NCBI RefSeq assembly: GCF_003369915.1
Contig: NC_046676.1
Span: 21,372,001-21,436,000 of the forward strand
Direction of reading: 5' to 3'
DNA: 64,000 bases
DNA from: Drosophila miranda
Taxonomy: Eukaryota > Arthropoda > Insecta > Diptera > Drosophilidae
The notes under the pieces were generated by a model. It did no database searches. It saw only the letters and a list, made by a program, of their open reading frames with translations, and was not told where the DNA came from. This document shows positions 12,411 through 23,289 of this stretch, one piece after another. Numbering within the stretch: the first letter of the stretch is position 1; each line of letters starts with the position of its first letter. The position numbers were made by a program, and so were the translations under genes.

Positions 12411-13516
12411 TATACCCGATACTCAAAATGAGTATTGGGGTATATTAGATTTGTGGTAAAAGTGGATGTGTGTAACGTCCAGAAGGAATCGTTTCCGACC
12501 CCATAAAGTATATATATTCTTGATCAGCATCAATAGCCGAGTCGATTGAGCCCTGTCTGTCTGTCCGTCTGTCCGTCCGTCCGTCCGTCTGTCCGTCCGT
12601 CCGTCCGTCCGTCCGTCCCCTTCAGCGCCTAGTGCTCAAAGACTATAAGATCTAGAGCAACGATGTTTTGGATCCAGACTTCTGTGATATGTCACTGCTA
12701 CAAAAATATTTCAAAACTTCGCCCCGCCCACTTCCGCCCCCACAAAGGACGAAAATCTGTGGCATCCACATTTTTAAAGATACGATAAAACCAAAAACGC
12801 AGAATCGTAGAGGATGACTATATGTTCTAGAGTGTAAAATTTCAACCAGATCGTATAATTATTATAGCCAGAATCAAGAAAACAATTTCATTCTTTCTCG
12901 CTCTGTCTCTCTCTAACACACAGGTTTCATGGTCGGCTTTGCCAATTGCAAAATATGAGTTCAAGGATCTCAGAACCTATAAGAGCCAGAGCAACCAAAT
13001 TTGGTATCCACACTCCTGTGATATCGGACCTTGACCGTTTCGTGTCCAAATTTCGCCACACCCCCTTCCGCCCCCGCAAAGGACGAAAATCTGGGGCATC
13101 CACAAATCTCAGAGACTATTAAGGCTAGAGTAACCAAATTTAATATACGCACTTCTGTTAGATCTCACTATAAAACGTATATCTCAGAATTTCGCCCCAC
13201 CCCCTTCCGCCCACACAAAGGACGAAAATCTGTTGCATCCACAATATTGAGGATACGAGAAAACTAAAAACGCAGAATCATAGATAATGACCATATCTAT
13301 CAGATTGCTGAATCTGGATCAGATCAGATCATTTTTATAGCCAAAAGGAACAGCGCCCGACGTCACGCTCAGACTGATTTTCTGTCTCTCTCGCACGCAC
13401 TCCTTGTCGTGTCGTTTAATATTAGCGGCGTCTGCCGGAGGAGAGCCATACTGACTTAGTATCGGGTATAACTGTAGAGTTGCGGTCTCCGCAGCAACTC
13501 ACAACGTTCCCCCTCG
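12411..13516. mobile_element. Helentron-like DINE-1/mini-me element inserted in the hAT relic
   Basis: The element opens TATACCCGATACTCAAAATG, containing a gatactc...gagta mini-hairpin. Near its end GTATCGGGTATA (13459-13470) is the exact inverse of the first 12 bases. A hairpin with a perfect 7-bp stem GAGTTGC...GCAACTC (13478-13500) and a short tail follow, the 3' architecture of Helentron/HINE elements. It carries the GTCY microsatellite at 12555-12617 and the block TTCTTGATCAGCATCAATAG known from INE-1/DINE-1 families. It has no long ORF and is non-autonomous. The exact 3' end is uncertain by about 10 bases. Confidence 0.8.
12555..12617 (+). repeat. (GTCY)n microsatellite
   Basis: Runs of GTCT and GTCC tetramers, 63 bases. 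This is the internal proto-microsatellite that characterises mini-me/DINE-1 elements. Confidence 0.9.
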
Positions 13517-14415
13517 TTGTAAAGTGTGTTTGCCACTCAGTAGCTCTCGCTTCAAGTTATGCTTGTAAAATGCTACCAAGAAGTCTAGAGCTCGAAGCGG
13601 CACAGAAAATTTAAGGCATTTCAAAAATTTCCAAATTCTCCGGAGCATCAAATACTCAATCATTATGAAATTCGCTGGTTGTCTCTGCATTCTTGTATTG
13701 CACGTATGATTGAGCAGTGGGATGCACTTGTTCTTTTTTTTGAGTACGAATTGGCCATAGAAAAAAATTTATCTGCAGAATACAAATTAAATTTAAAAAG
13801 CGTTTCAGTCAAATTATGTTTATACTTTCTAGACTATATTTTGCCTATATCATTTTTCAGTCTAGCAAAGCTGTAACACACATAATATATAAAAATATGT
13901 CTGAAACTTATAAGTTAATATTAAGCTGTTATTTGAAAGACTTATATATAAGGAATACTGACTCAAATTTACTAGATCCAAGCAGCAGTTTTAATATCGT
14001 AGAATTCCAAAAAATGAATTTGGGCATTAATGTAAGCCTCAAACCTGACCTGTATAAAAGATTTCCTCAACTTATTAAAGATCCGCAGGGAATCGATAGT
14101 GAATTTGTCCTCTTAAAAAATGATGGAGTTCTTTAGTTTATTAAAAACAGACAAAAGTCCTAGCCATTTCTGGTATACATTGGGACAAATAAAAGATTTC
14201 AACAATGAATTAAAATATGAAAAAATTTCAAAATTTGCACAAGTACTGCTTATATTGCCAGTTTCGAATGCATCATGTGAAAGAATTTTCTCCGAAGTGA
14301 ACTTAATTAAAACAAATACAAGAAATAGATTTAAGAATATTAATGTTTCAAATCTTTTATATGTGAGACAAGGTCTAAGGAAGATCAACGGTTGCGAGAA
14401 TTTTGAACCGAACAC
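13517..14415 (+). pseudogene. hAT transposase relic, C-terminal half
   Basis: This continues the transposase after the Helentron. Pieces in shifting frames read CHSVALASSYACKMLP, then EIRWLSLHSCIARMIEQWDA (the conserved RWLSL..C..R..EQW block), and end with the hATC dimerisation motif LPVSNASCERIFSEVN followed by KTNTRNRF and LLYVRQGL. In-frame stops and frameshifts near 13606 and 14135 break it. No hAT terminal repeats were found around it, so the element is an incomplete relic. Confidence 0.85.
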
Positions 14416-14690
14416 TGAAATGCTGTTAAAAATCCTAGCGACATCGTTAGTGACGATTGTGATGTTAGTGATTAGTATATTATTAAGACTTTATTATTAT
14501 TAATCAGTCTTATTAAGACTTAAGATTATTAAATGAAATGAATGAAACAATTATTTCGAATAGGCCAATCAAGTAGGAAATAGATTCACCAATCGTATAA
14601 AATTATGATGGCATGGCTAAATGTTCTATATAGCTAGTAATATTCGTCGGAATATCAAAAACGAGGAATATGTAAAATATAACTTGAATT
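14416..14690. other. interval between hAT relic and P32 promoter
   Basis: AT-rich DNA with TTATTAAGACTT-type direct and inverted repeats at 14483-14530. No gene was seen. Confidence 0.4.
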
Positions 14691-14696
14691 CGTCAG

Positions 14697-14792
14697 TATA
14701 TTTACGGTATATTTTGAAAATGAGGCGGTATGTTTCGGTATATTTCTGAGGGTCGGACGGTATATTTTATCGATAAATCCGCGGTCACACTG
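14697..14792 (+). promoter_or_regulatory. P32 core promoter: motif 6 array, DRE, motif 1
   Basis: Three or four GGTATATTT/GGTATGTTT copies (Ohler motif 6) at about 14697-14768 are followed by a perfect DRE TATCGATA (14768-14775) and by motif 1 CGGTCACACTG (14782-14792). The P32 ATG is 72 bases further on. There is no TATA box. This is a typical housekeeping promoter of Drosophila, and its order and spacing repeat those at 540-972 once the MITE is removed. Confidence 0.8.
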
Positions 14793-14863
14793 ATCAATAC
14801 CGTCTACAGCACATTTTCTAGAATTTTGACAAAAAGGAAATCCTACAATAATTATATAACAAA

Positions 14864-15827
14864 ATGAACAACCTGAGGTTAGCCACACTACGATTCTCCA
14901 GCCTGGCCACCAAGGCTACTGGATCCCTGGGAAAACGCGACTTCACTCGCAGTCTGTGGCACATGACAAAGAAGCCGGCGACAGGAGCATCCAATGATCA
15001 TGTAACCGTATTGAATGTCCACAAACCCAGCATTAGTTGCACCTGTGGCTGCAATGTGCACACCAAAGGTAGGTTTTCATTGAAGAAAAACTGATAGTGA
15101 GGGAACATGCTGCATGTTACATAACCTCAAACGCGAGATGATGAAATGTGAGGCAAAACATAATTAATTTATCTTTCTATAGCTGAAAAGGAACTGGTGG
15201 AGTGCCTCGCCGAGGAGATCGTGGCCGAGCGCAAAGTGCAGAAGGGCAAGGCTGTTTCCAGCACCCTGGATGGATTCAATGTGAAGATTGTGGGCGGCGA
15301 TGTGGAGCTCATCAAGGAGACCGAAAAGGAGAAGGTCGTGGTTAGCTTCAACGTGAACCATACGGTCGACACCGAGGAGGAGCCGGAGGTCAATCCCAAT
15401 GCCGACAAGCCGGAGCTGGGAGAAATGAGGAGCAAACCACAGTTTGAGGTCGATATTATTAAGAGCGGGACCACGCTCTCGTTCACATGTTCCTACCTTC
15501 AGGGCGAGGCCCAGGAGGGTGAGTACAGTAAGTATACGTAATTTACTATATTTTGAATCTATAATTGATTGGCTCTCCTTTGCAGATGACGTTTTCTCCA
15601 TTGACGAAATGTCCATCTTTGAGGGCGAATGGAACGACAAAGTCTATGCCGTGGCTGGCGATGTTTTGGACGGCTATTTATATGATTTGCTCTTAAACTA
15701 CCTGGAAGAGAAGGGCATAAGCCAAGAGTTCGCAGAGAAGTTGTCCGACCTGGCCACTGCCCATGAACACACCTCCTATATAGGATTGCTGGAGAAGCTC
15801 TCCAAATTCACGGCGGGGGGCAAGTAA
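14864..15827 (+). CDS. P32: P32, mitochondrial matrix MAM33/C1QBP family protein
   Basis: This is the fly member of the p32/gC1qR/MAM33 family, an acidic trimeric mitochondrial matrix protein; in Drosophila P32 is linked to mitochondrial function and to sperm chromatin remodelling. Coding exons are 14864-15068, 15183-15518 and 15586-15827, phase-consistent with GT-AG borders, giving 260 aa, close to the usual length. Residues 1-50 are Arg/Ser/Thr-rich without acidic runs, as in a mitochondrial presequence. The MAM33 domain runs from about residue 68 (EKELVECLAEEI) to the end, with the central acidic loop VDTEEEPEVNP and the C-terminal DDVFSIDEMSIFEGE and YLYDLLLNYLEEKGI blocks. The hAT relic ends about 280 bases before its promoter. 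Confidence 0.92.
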
Positions 15828-16110
15828 ATGCCTGGATTGCATTTTTCTCCGCCTAATCGTAAAGCAGAAAGTTGTTTAGATTTATAAGTTCCATCGTCTG
15901 CTGCCCCAGTTCATAGCTAAACACATTTTTGATCATGCGTGTTTGTAGTTGTATTGCGGCAGTTGTCCTAGTTAATAAGATAAAAACATTTATTCACCTT
16001 TAATGTCGTGCGGGCAAAGCTCTTCCCAATCTGTACCATTCGTGGCAATTGCTTAATGCTCGACTTCATGAAATACAGCAAGAGTATTTAGTTTAGTTTT
16101 CAATCAATTG

Positions 16111-16116
16111 TTTATT
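16111..16116 (-). terminator. poly(A) signal AATAAA for the 43-aa peptide gene
   Basis: TTTATT on the plus strand reads AATAAA on the minus strand, 36 bases beyond the stop codon of the small peptide gene. Confidence 0.55.
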
Positions 16117-16151
16117 TTCGCAATAAGATTTTCCACTTTCACGGTTGTCGG

Positions 16152-16283
16152 TTATGCGTAGGGATTGGATGGACGTGATCTGGGCTCAGAGTCCCATGGC
16201 TTGTGGCCTGGAAAGTCCTCATGGTTCTTGCAGGCTGCGCAGATGACCAGAGCCAGCATCACGAGTATTGGCAGCAGTTTCAT
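16152..16283 (-). CDS. small secreted peptide, 43 aa, unrecognised
   Basis: An ATG at 16283 opens a 43-codon ORF ending in TAA at 16152. It begins MKLLPILVMLALVICAAC, a textbook signal peptide. The predicted mature part is about 25 residues, hydrophilic and rich in Pro, Ser, Asp/Glu and Arg, with one Trp (HKPWDSEPRSRPSNPYA at the C-terminus) and no Cys pairs. A TATA box lies about 57 bases upstream and an AATAAA 36 bases downstream, so the unit looks like a complete compact gene with no intron. The upstream 150 bases hold GATA and kappaB-like sites. I do not recognise the family. It could be an immune-induced peptide or an accessory-gland peptide. It is too short for routine ORF cut-offs. Confidence 0.6.
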   Translation of the reverse strand: MKLLPILVMLALVICAACKNHEDFPGHKPWDSEPRSRPSNPYA

Positions 16284-16339
16284 CTTGAATGTTGTACAGT
16301 GAACTTTTGATTGTGTCGTCGAAGCTGTGTCAGCCGCTC

Positions 16340-16346
16340 TTTATAT
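16340..16346 (-). promoter_or_regulatory. TATA box of the 43-aa peptide gene
   Basis: ATATAAA on the minus strand, about 57 bases before the ATG, which predicts a start near 16316 and a leader of about 30 bases. Confidence 0.65.
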
Positions 16347-16360
16347 GATTCGATGAGGGT

Positions 16361-16441
16361 GTTATCAGCACACGTTCTTTCCCTAATGGGAAGTACTCGA
16401 CCATGCTCTGGGATTCACCATGGACCCGTTTATCAGATAAG
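16361..16441 (-). promoter_or_regulatory. GATA sites and kappaB-like site upstream of the peptide gene
   Basis: TTATCAG at 16362-16368 and TTATCAGATAAG at 16430-16441 give three GATA cores, the last two as a palindrome. Between them GGGATTCACC (16410-16419) resembles a Rel/kappaB site. Adjacent GATA and kappaB sites close to a TATA box are the known layout of fat-body immune promoters in Drosophila. The kappaB match is approximate. Confidence 0.4.
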
Positions 16442-16771
16442 ACAGAGGCTATGAAAGGTGCATTGCGACGGGCTTGCAAGTTATTTTATGTACAACACTT
16501 TAATTCATTCATAAATTAACAACTGTAGTTGACTATACTTTTGAGCTTAATGCTTAACTAATATTTGCTAAATAATTTAATCCGTTTTTGGGCTATTGTA
16601 GGACTTAAAGATTTTGAGGAGGAGCTTCTTCTGGTACGCTTGCCCCTTGCACCTCGCCGAAAACTAGGCCGACCCCCTGCGCTTGCGTTGGCGTTGATGG
16701 CCAAGGCTTTGGCCTTCCAGGCTGCTTGCAGAATCAAATCCGTAGCCAGGCTGTTCAGCTGGTGTCATTGG
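16442..16771. other. interval between peptide gene and TRIAP1-like gene
   Basis: AT-rich at the left. The right part is the 3' flank of the minus-strand twin CX9C gene. The plus-strand ORF at 16565-16825 is its antisense shadow. Confidence 0.4.
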
Positions 16772-17581
<810 letters not shown>

Positions 17582-17587
17582 TTTAAT
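17582..17587 (-). terminator. variant poly(A) signal ATTAAA, eIF3c copy A, at the breakpoint
   Basis: TTTAAT on the plus strand is ATTAAA on the minus strand, 87 bases beyond the stop. It spans the left breakpoint of the duplication. A canonical AATAAA lies further on, at 17357-17362, outside the duplicated block. Confidence 0.5.
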
Positions 17588-17673
17588 AGTTTTGAAGTGT
17601 TACAAATTTGTTGTTCTGTTTGCTGTTGGTTTTTACGCCAGCAATCGCCCACTGAGGGTGGCTGGGTTGGCGT

Positions 17674-20465
17674 CTACTCTTCGTCGATGGTTTGGACTTG
17701 CTGTTGCTGCTGCTGCTTCTGATGTCCACGCTGGTTGCGGTTGCGCTGATTGCGATTGTCCCGTCGCTGGCCGCCCCAGTTGCCGCCCTGGTTATTCTGG
17801 TTGCGGTTGTAGCCGCGGTCCCCACGATTGCCCATGTTGCCGCGCTGGAAGAAGTTGCCCTGCTTCATATCGAAGATCTTCTCGTTAACGTCCACCAGAT
17901 TGGTCACCTTGTCGACAAACTGCATGGCCAGGGCCTGGAGGCGGGACGGCTCTGAGCGGTGCATGACCACAGTTTCCGAGGGGTCGTCCAGGCTGGCCAT
18001 CAGCTCCTCGTTGATGATCATCTTGCTGATGATCGAGTGGACCTTCGGGACGGGCAGCTCGTACATCTGAGCCAGGTGTGGTATGCTTATGGAAGTGTAG
18101 ACATTGGAGTACGTGAACAGATAGGTGCGCAGCGACTCCTCCTTGATGAACTTGACGAGCATCTCACGCACGCGATCCGACTCGTAGAACAGATCCCACA
18201 CCTTGGTGTTCATTTTCTTGTTGACAATAAAGTTGGCGCAGGCCTGCCAGTTGCCGCATCGCATCGCCTTGGCGGCGGCCACAACGTGCTCCCTCATGGA
18301 TTCGGGGGGACCTAGCAGCGATTGACGCTCCGAGGATCGCAACTGCTGGTAGAAGGTCTTACTGATCATGCGACGGCGGGCATCGAACTCGTGAGCAGCA
18401 ATGTAGGGAATCTCAAGCAGCATGGCAGACACCAGATAGACACACTCGAGCAGCTCCAGATTGATGTGCATGTGGAATGGCATCTGGCGCTGTTTCTCAA
18501 TTTTCTCCTGTTCGGCGGAGCGTTCGTGTTGACGCTGTGGCAGCAGGCCCTGAGCCAGCAGTTCCTTGGGCTTTCCGGTGACCATCAAGTCCACCAGACA
18601 GTGATGGGCATCCTTGACGTTCTCCTGACGGAAGGCACACAGACCCAAGTTGGCCATCATGCGGTTGTACAGGATACGCGTGGCAGGATCGGCGGCATCG
18701 ATGTTGTCCTGCAGATGAGACATGAGGACCAAGTCGCGAGCCTGGAACCAATTGTCGTGCATGGCATGGTGATAGATGTGCGCCAGGATAGCCCGAGTTC
18801 GGATGCGATCGGTGTCGTCCTTGGCATAAATGAACTTGCACAGTTTATCCATCACGTCCACCGAGGTTGCTGTGGTGGCAGGCACCTCGCCACGCTTCTT
18901 CTTGAGCACCTCCGGATCGAATTTGTAGTACAAGTGCTCGATCTTCCTCAAGTAGATTCTGCAGCGTTCGTTGGAGTTGCCGCACTGCTCGAAGTATTGC
19001 AAAACCAATTCAATAGTCTTCACCACGTTCATCTCGTCCTTCAAGCGGGAAACATAATCGTTTGAGTGGGGATCGCATTCCTTCAGCAGCTTGGTGAACT
19101 CGTCATCCACACGCTCAACGGCGGCCAGTGGGCAGCCACGGATATAAAACGGAGCCGTGATGTATTCCTCGTGCTCCTCGGCGACGCTCTCGCATATGCT
19201 GATGTCGGCGTTGGCCAGGAGCAGCTTCATCATGCTCTGCATCACCTCCAGCAGCAGGGCCCAGTGCTCCATCTTCATGGGCTCGGATATCTTTTGATTG
19301 TAATCAAAGATGGCTGAGATAATGTTGAAGTGGATCTTCACCGAGACGGGCACGCCCAGGTTGTGCTGATCGGAGATGTCTCTCAGCTCGAAGAGCAGAT
19401 CGATTTGCAGGCGACGATCGGTGCGCTTCTTGCCACGGGCCGACATGATCTCCACTAATTTGGCCAGAACCAAGGGAATATCGATCTCGGCGTCCTTTTC
19501 GAACATCTTGGGCTTCTCCACCACATGACCCTTGACAACCGTCTCCCATTCGCCATCTTCATCATCTTCGGCACGCTTGCGGATCTTCAGCTTCTGCTCC
19601 TTACGCTTATCCTTGCGCTTGTCATCGTCTCCCTTGTCTTCTCCCTTCTCAGTGGATCTCTTCAGGAAACGCTCACGCATATTCTGGTACTGGTTCTCGT
19701 CCTCGGAAGACTCGGTTTCACTCTCCGAATCGGAGTCCCAATCAATGGAATCGTCCGAATCTTCGTCATCGGCGGGAACCGACTTGGCGGGAGCAGATTT
19801 AGCGATCTTGGGAGCAGTCACCGACGCCTCCTTCTTGAATCCCGCATAGCTGTCATCAGCAGCCTCACCCGCATCGCTCACATGGGCCTCTTCGTCTTCA
19901 GCTTCACTCTCCTGGTCGGGCGCTTCGCGGAAGCGTGACAAATCCTCCTCGAAATCCTTGATGTACTTGCGCACCTTTTGGCGCAGAGTGCCCAGGGACT
20001 TGGTGTTGTTCTTGGACAGGTTCCTTCGGCCCTCGCGGTCCTCCCAGATCTCGTTGATGAAATCCTCCAGTTCCGCCAGGCAGCGAATGTAGAAACGTGG
20101 CGTAATGCCATTTTCCTCCTTTGAGATGACGGGCAGGGCCTTGGTGTAGGCGCGCGTCAGGTCCTCGAAGCTGCTCAAGGTATTCGGTATATCCTTGATC
20201 TTCTTGTGGTTGCGGATGGTCTTGATGATACTGGTTAGGTTCTCGTACCGCTTCTCCTTGGTCGAGCGAACCACGCGCTTGACTTCCTCCTCATCGTCGC
20301 TGAATTGCTAGGGGAGGGGATGGGCAGATGATGATGAATATTTTGCCTCAACTTGCTTCCTCTTATACTTACAAAGCCGGCAGTTTTGTTGAAGCTTGGC
20401 GCCTGGACCTCCTCCTCACTGGACTCGGATTCCGAGTCGGAACCGTTGGCAAAGAAACGTGACAT
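17674..20465 (-). CDS. eIF3c: eIF3c, translation initiation factor 3 subunit C, copy A
   Basis: This is a core PCI subunit of eIF3, which loads the 43S pre-initiation complex onto mRNA in the cytoplasm. Minus-strand coding exons are 20465-20373 (31 codons, [19 protein letters not shown]) and 20307-17674, with a 65-base GT-AG intron, giving 908 aa, about the fly length. The N-terminus is acidic/Ser-rich (CK2-like sites), followed by the conserved [12 protein letters not shown] and the helical eIF3c N domain. An acidic/Lys-rich linker spans about residues 165-270. The PCI domain lies at about 690-840 ([20 protein letters not shown]). The C-terminal tail is Gly/Arg/Asn-rich ([15 protein letters not shown]) with a Gln run. 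The frame is intact. Confidence 0.97.
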
Positions 20466-20827
20466 GTTGTTTAGTTTCTACGCAAGCCGTTTGTCTACAC
20501 TGCACCTGGAATGACAATGTTTTAATATCCACAGCCACATATTTTTTTGGAACGGTGTTGAGGTTATATATAAGCGGCCAACATGGCGTTTTGCAAAAAA
20601 TGCATGCCACAAATTTGGCAAGGCGGCGTACAACCCTGTGTAAAACTACAATTTAATTCACTGCCGGCACGCTTTTCGCTCGTCGCGCAACTACTTGGCA
20701 TTGTCAGAACACACGTTAAATCAAATAAACTTACTATTTTTACAGCAAAAAAACGATGTCGAATGCACAAGACATCTAAAAGAGAGGAGACGAAGCGTTT
20801 TGATATATTTGTACGTGATTTCTTAAA

Positions 20828-21040
20828 TATCGATAAGTATTTTTAAAAGTCACGACGTGTGGAACAGTTACTTTCATATTAGTTTGTATATTAATACATT
20901 TCCAAAAGCTGAACTTATATTTTGGCATAAAATAATTTTCATTTTAGTGAGTGATTAGTTTTGGAATTAAAGAATTCAAGGCCATTTTGTAAAGATGAAA
21001 CTGTGAGATACCCGCATCTCTGCGATATTTGCTATCGATA
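20828..21040. promoter_or_regulatory. DRE pair upstream of eIF3c copy A
   Basis: Two palindromic TATCGATA sites (20828-20835 and 21033-21040), about 365 and 570 bases before the eIF3c ATG. They are bound by DREF in housekeeping promoters. Confidence 0.6.
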
Positions 21041-21197
21041 AGAAAAGTGCCGGGCAATCGCACTTATCTAAATATAGTGTATTCAAAAATATGGGCAAGA
21101 ACAGAAACAAAACTTTTTTTTTTATTTGAAAAGGTATTTAAAATCAAATTTCAAACTGGATGGGGGTGTCTAACTGGGCAACATTACAGCTGGCAGC

Positions 21198-21476
21198 ATG
21201 TTGCAGCGCATGCGTCTTTTGTACTACCGGCATTTCATAACCAAACAAGTTCCAGTTCCCCAAACCCCACCGTCAATTTGGCGCCCATTCAATCCACGGA
21301 TCATTTTGTATGCGCGTAAGTTTTTTGGCCGCCAAACGCTTTCGCGCGCGCCAACAAGTCGCATGCGTTCTCTCCTGCTCGGACAGTTTAAATCCAGCGA
21401 AGCCAACGTCCGGAAAATATACTTAATTCAAATGAGTGTTTGCGATATTGAGGCGTTGAGGCCAATATCCGGTTGA
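21198..21476 (+). CDS. weak candidate ORF, 92 aa, basic
   Basis: The ATG opens MLQRMRLLYYRHFITKQVPV and continues Arg-rich and Pro-rich for 92 codons. A good donor (GCGTAAGT) lies inside it at about 21316. The composition resembles a small mitochondrial protein, but no family is recognised. Its copy at 26823-27101 encodes the identical protein, which means little at this level of divergence. It is probably a chance ORF between two DREs. Confidence 0.15.
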   Translation: MLQRMRLLYYRHFITKQVPVPQTPPSIWRPFNPRIILYARKFFGRQTLSRAPTSRMRSLLLGQFKSSEANVRKIYLIQMSVCDIEALRPISG

Positions 21477-23197
21477 TTCGATTCAAGTGCCAAAAATAAT
21501 TCAATAAATTTTGTTGAACTCTTCCCCCGTGTTTGTCCGCTCGTGTGTGGTGTTGTAAACACAATTTGGCCAAAGTGCTGAGCGTGTTCGTGTTTCCCAC
21601 TTAACATTACGCTCTTCCGTATCCTGTCTGAGAGTGCCAGTGGGGTAGGGAGTGTTGCCGACGTTCGCGCGTGTGTCTGTTTTAAACACGGAAAACACTT
21701 TTACGCAGATGTAAGCATAATAAACCATAATTGCAAATAGAGATAAGTGTGTCGCAAATGGTTAAATTATAAATCGATCGGTGGCATCACTTGTCTCGCC
21801 TCTGACAGCTGACATTCCAGTTCTATTATCCGGGAATGCAATAAATTCACTTGCACTTACCGACATTTGAATCGTGAATACAAATAGTGCGGGTCGGGCC
21901 TCGATACTGAAACAGGAAACTGAAAGGAGAAGGCATGAAACAATCAACTGCACCTAAACTGCAGTCGTCCGTACGGAAAAACGGATATATGCATTCGCAT
22001 CGTAATCGACAGGAACGGACCTCCGTGTCTGGCTGTTCTGTTTCTCTTTCCGGTTTGCTTCGGCTTGTGTTTATTCCGTTTCCGCCTTTCGTTTTTTTTT
22101 TGGATCTGGCTCTATAAATCGTTGACTGGCAGTTGTAAAAACTTGCCAAAGAAATTAGCATCTTAGTGCCATTTTTCTTATTGATTGGATCGCATCGTTT
22201 CCATATAAAGAAGTACACTCGGAATCCTTCCATATGACATGAACATTTCAGTGGAAACTACTTTTTATCCCCATTTAAGACCCAAGGCCATTAACGTTTC
22301 AGTCGAGCCAAAGTGTCGGAAGCCAGAATCTTGTGTTTGTGTTTTATTTTGGGTCTCGGGAACACCCTTTTCATGCTGCAAGCCAGACCACAAGCCAACC
22401 CCAGAGGAAAACTCCCAAGTTAATGAAAAGAAAAAAAGGAAAACCGAAACAACACAATCTCCTGGCCACTTGAAAATGCACAGAAATAAGATAAATATGG
22501 CATGGTAGGAACGGTCTACGAGATGCCAAGGGGTGGAATGGTATAGTATGGAAAATGGGACACTAAAATGCAAGTGCAAGCGCAAGTGCAGGGACGGCAT
22601 GGCGCGTGCCATTTATTAGCCTTTGGCAGCACGGGCTCAGGGCCACAGGCCAGACAGGCAATGACCATTAACAAAAGCTACGAGATCAGGGTGGAATCCC
22701 AATGGTTTATGGCGCTTCATTGCCCAATTGTTGTCCCTTCCACCTTCCACCTCCCACCGTCCACCACCCACCACACGAAGACTAATATTGTCGAATCCCA
22801 TTCTCCAGCGTAATATACACGAGGGCGTGCTTCATGACACGATCTAGTCCATCTAGTCCGTCGAGCTTCAATTTGTTTACAATTAGCGGACGCGACAGCA
22901 AAACAATCCAACGAATATAAACAAATAGCCTGAAGACCATGCAAATTGATCAAATCGCACCCATCCCATCGCACCCATATACAAAGCTCCCTATTTCGTG
23001 GACTTTGTTATGTTTTGGGATGCCTACAATATCTAAAAGATTTACCCTGCCAACATTTTGCTTGGCAAATTCTGTAAAAGCAAATGAAAATCGTAAAATC
23101 TCATCAATAAATTCCTGCAATTGCTTTGGGGCCTACTAGCGAACAGTTCAATTAAAGACAAAGTTTATATAGTATAGTTTAATGGTAATGGTAACGG

Positions 23198-23203
23198 TTT
23201 AAT
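23198..23203 (-). terminator. variant poly(A) signal ATTAAA, eIF3c copy B, at the junction
   Basis: The hexamer survives at the tandem junction because the TTT microhomology restores it. A second ATTAAA lies at 23177-23182. The downstream GU-rich context is new. Confidence 0.4.
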
Positions 23204-23289
23204 AGTTTTGAAGTGTTACAAATTTGTTGTTCTGTTTGCTGTTGGTTTTTACGCCAGCAATCGCCCACTGAGGGTGGCTGGGTTGGCGT

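Larger units (their letters stand above)
17582..23197. repeat. tandem duplication unit A, 5616 bp
   Basis: Direct repeat of 23198-28830. It runs from TTTAATAGTTTTGAAG, in the eIF3c 3' UTR, to AATGGTAATGGTAACGG, about 2.7 kb upstream of eIF3c. The two units align from end to end with only about 15-20 substitutions and small indels (roughly 0.3%). The left flank (TTCCATT) and right flank are unique. The junction shows TTT microhomology. Confidence 0.95.
20466..23197. other. eIF3c copy A upstream region, including two DREs
   Basis: Contains DRE sequences TATCGATA at 20828-20835 and 21033-21040, which fit eIF3c housekeeping control. No gene beyond weak ORFs is supported. A minus-strand ATGTCG followed by GTAAGTG near 21862 could be a tiny first exon, but nothing confirms it. 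This DNA is repeated in unit B. Confidence 0.5.

Noticed and set aside
22239..22508. 89-codon ORF present in both duplication units (second copy 27865-28134)
   Set aside because: Shared only because the DNA was duplicated recently; low-complexity Lys/Thr end and no family resemblance.
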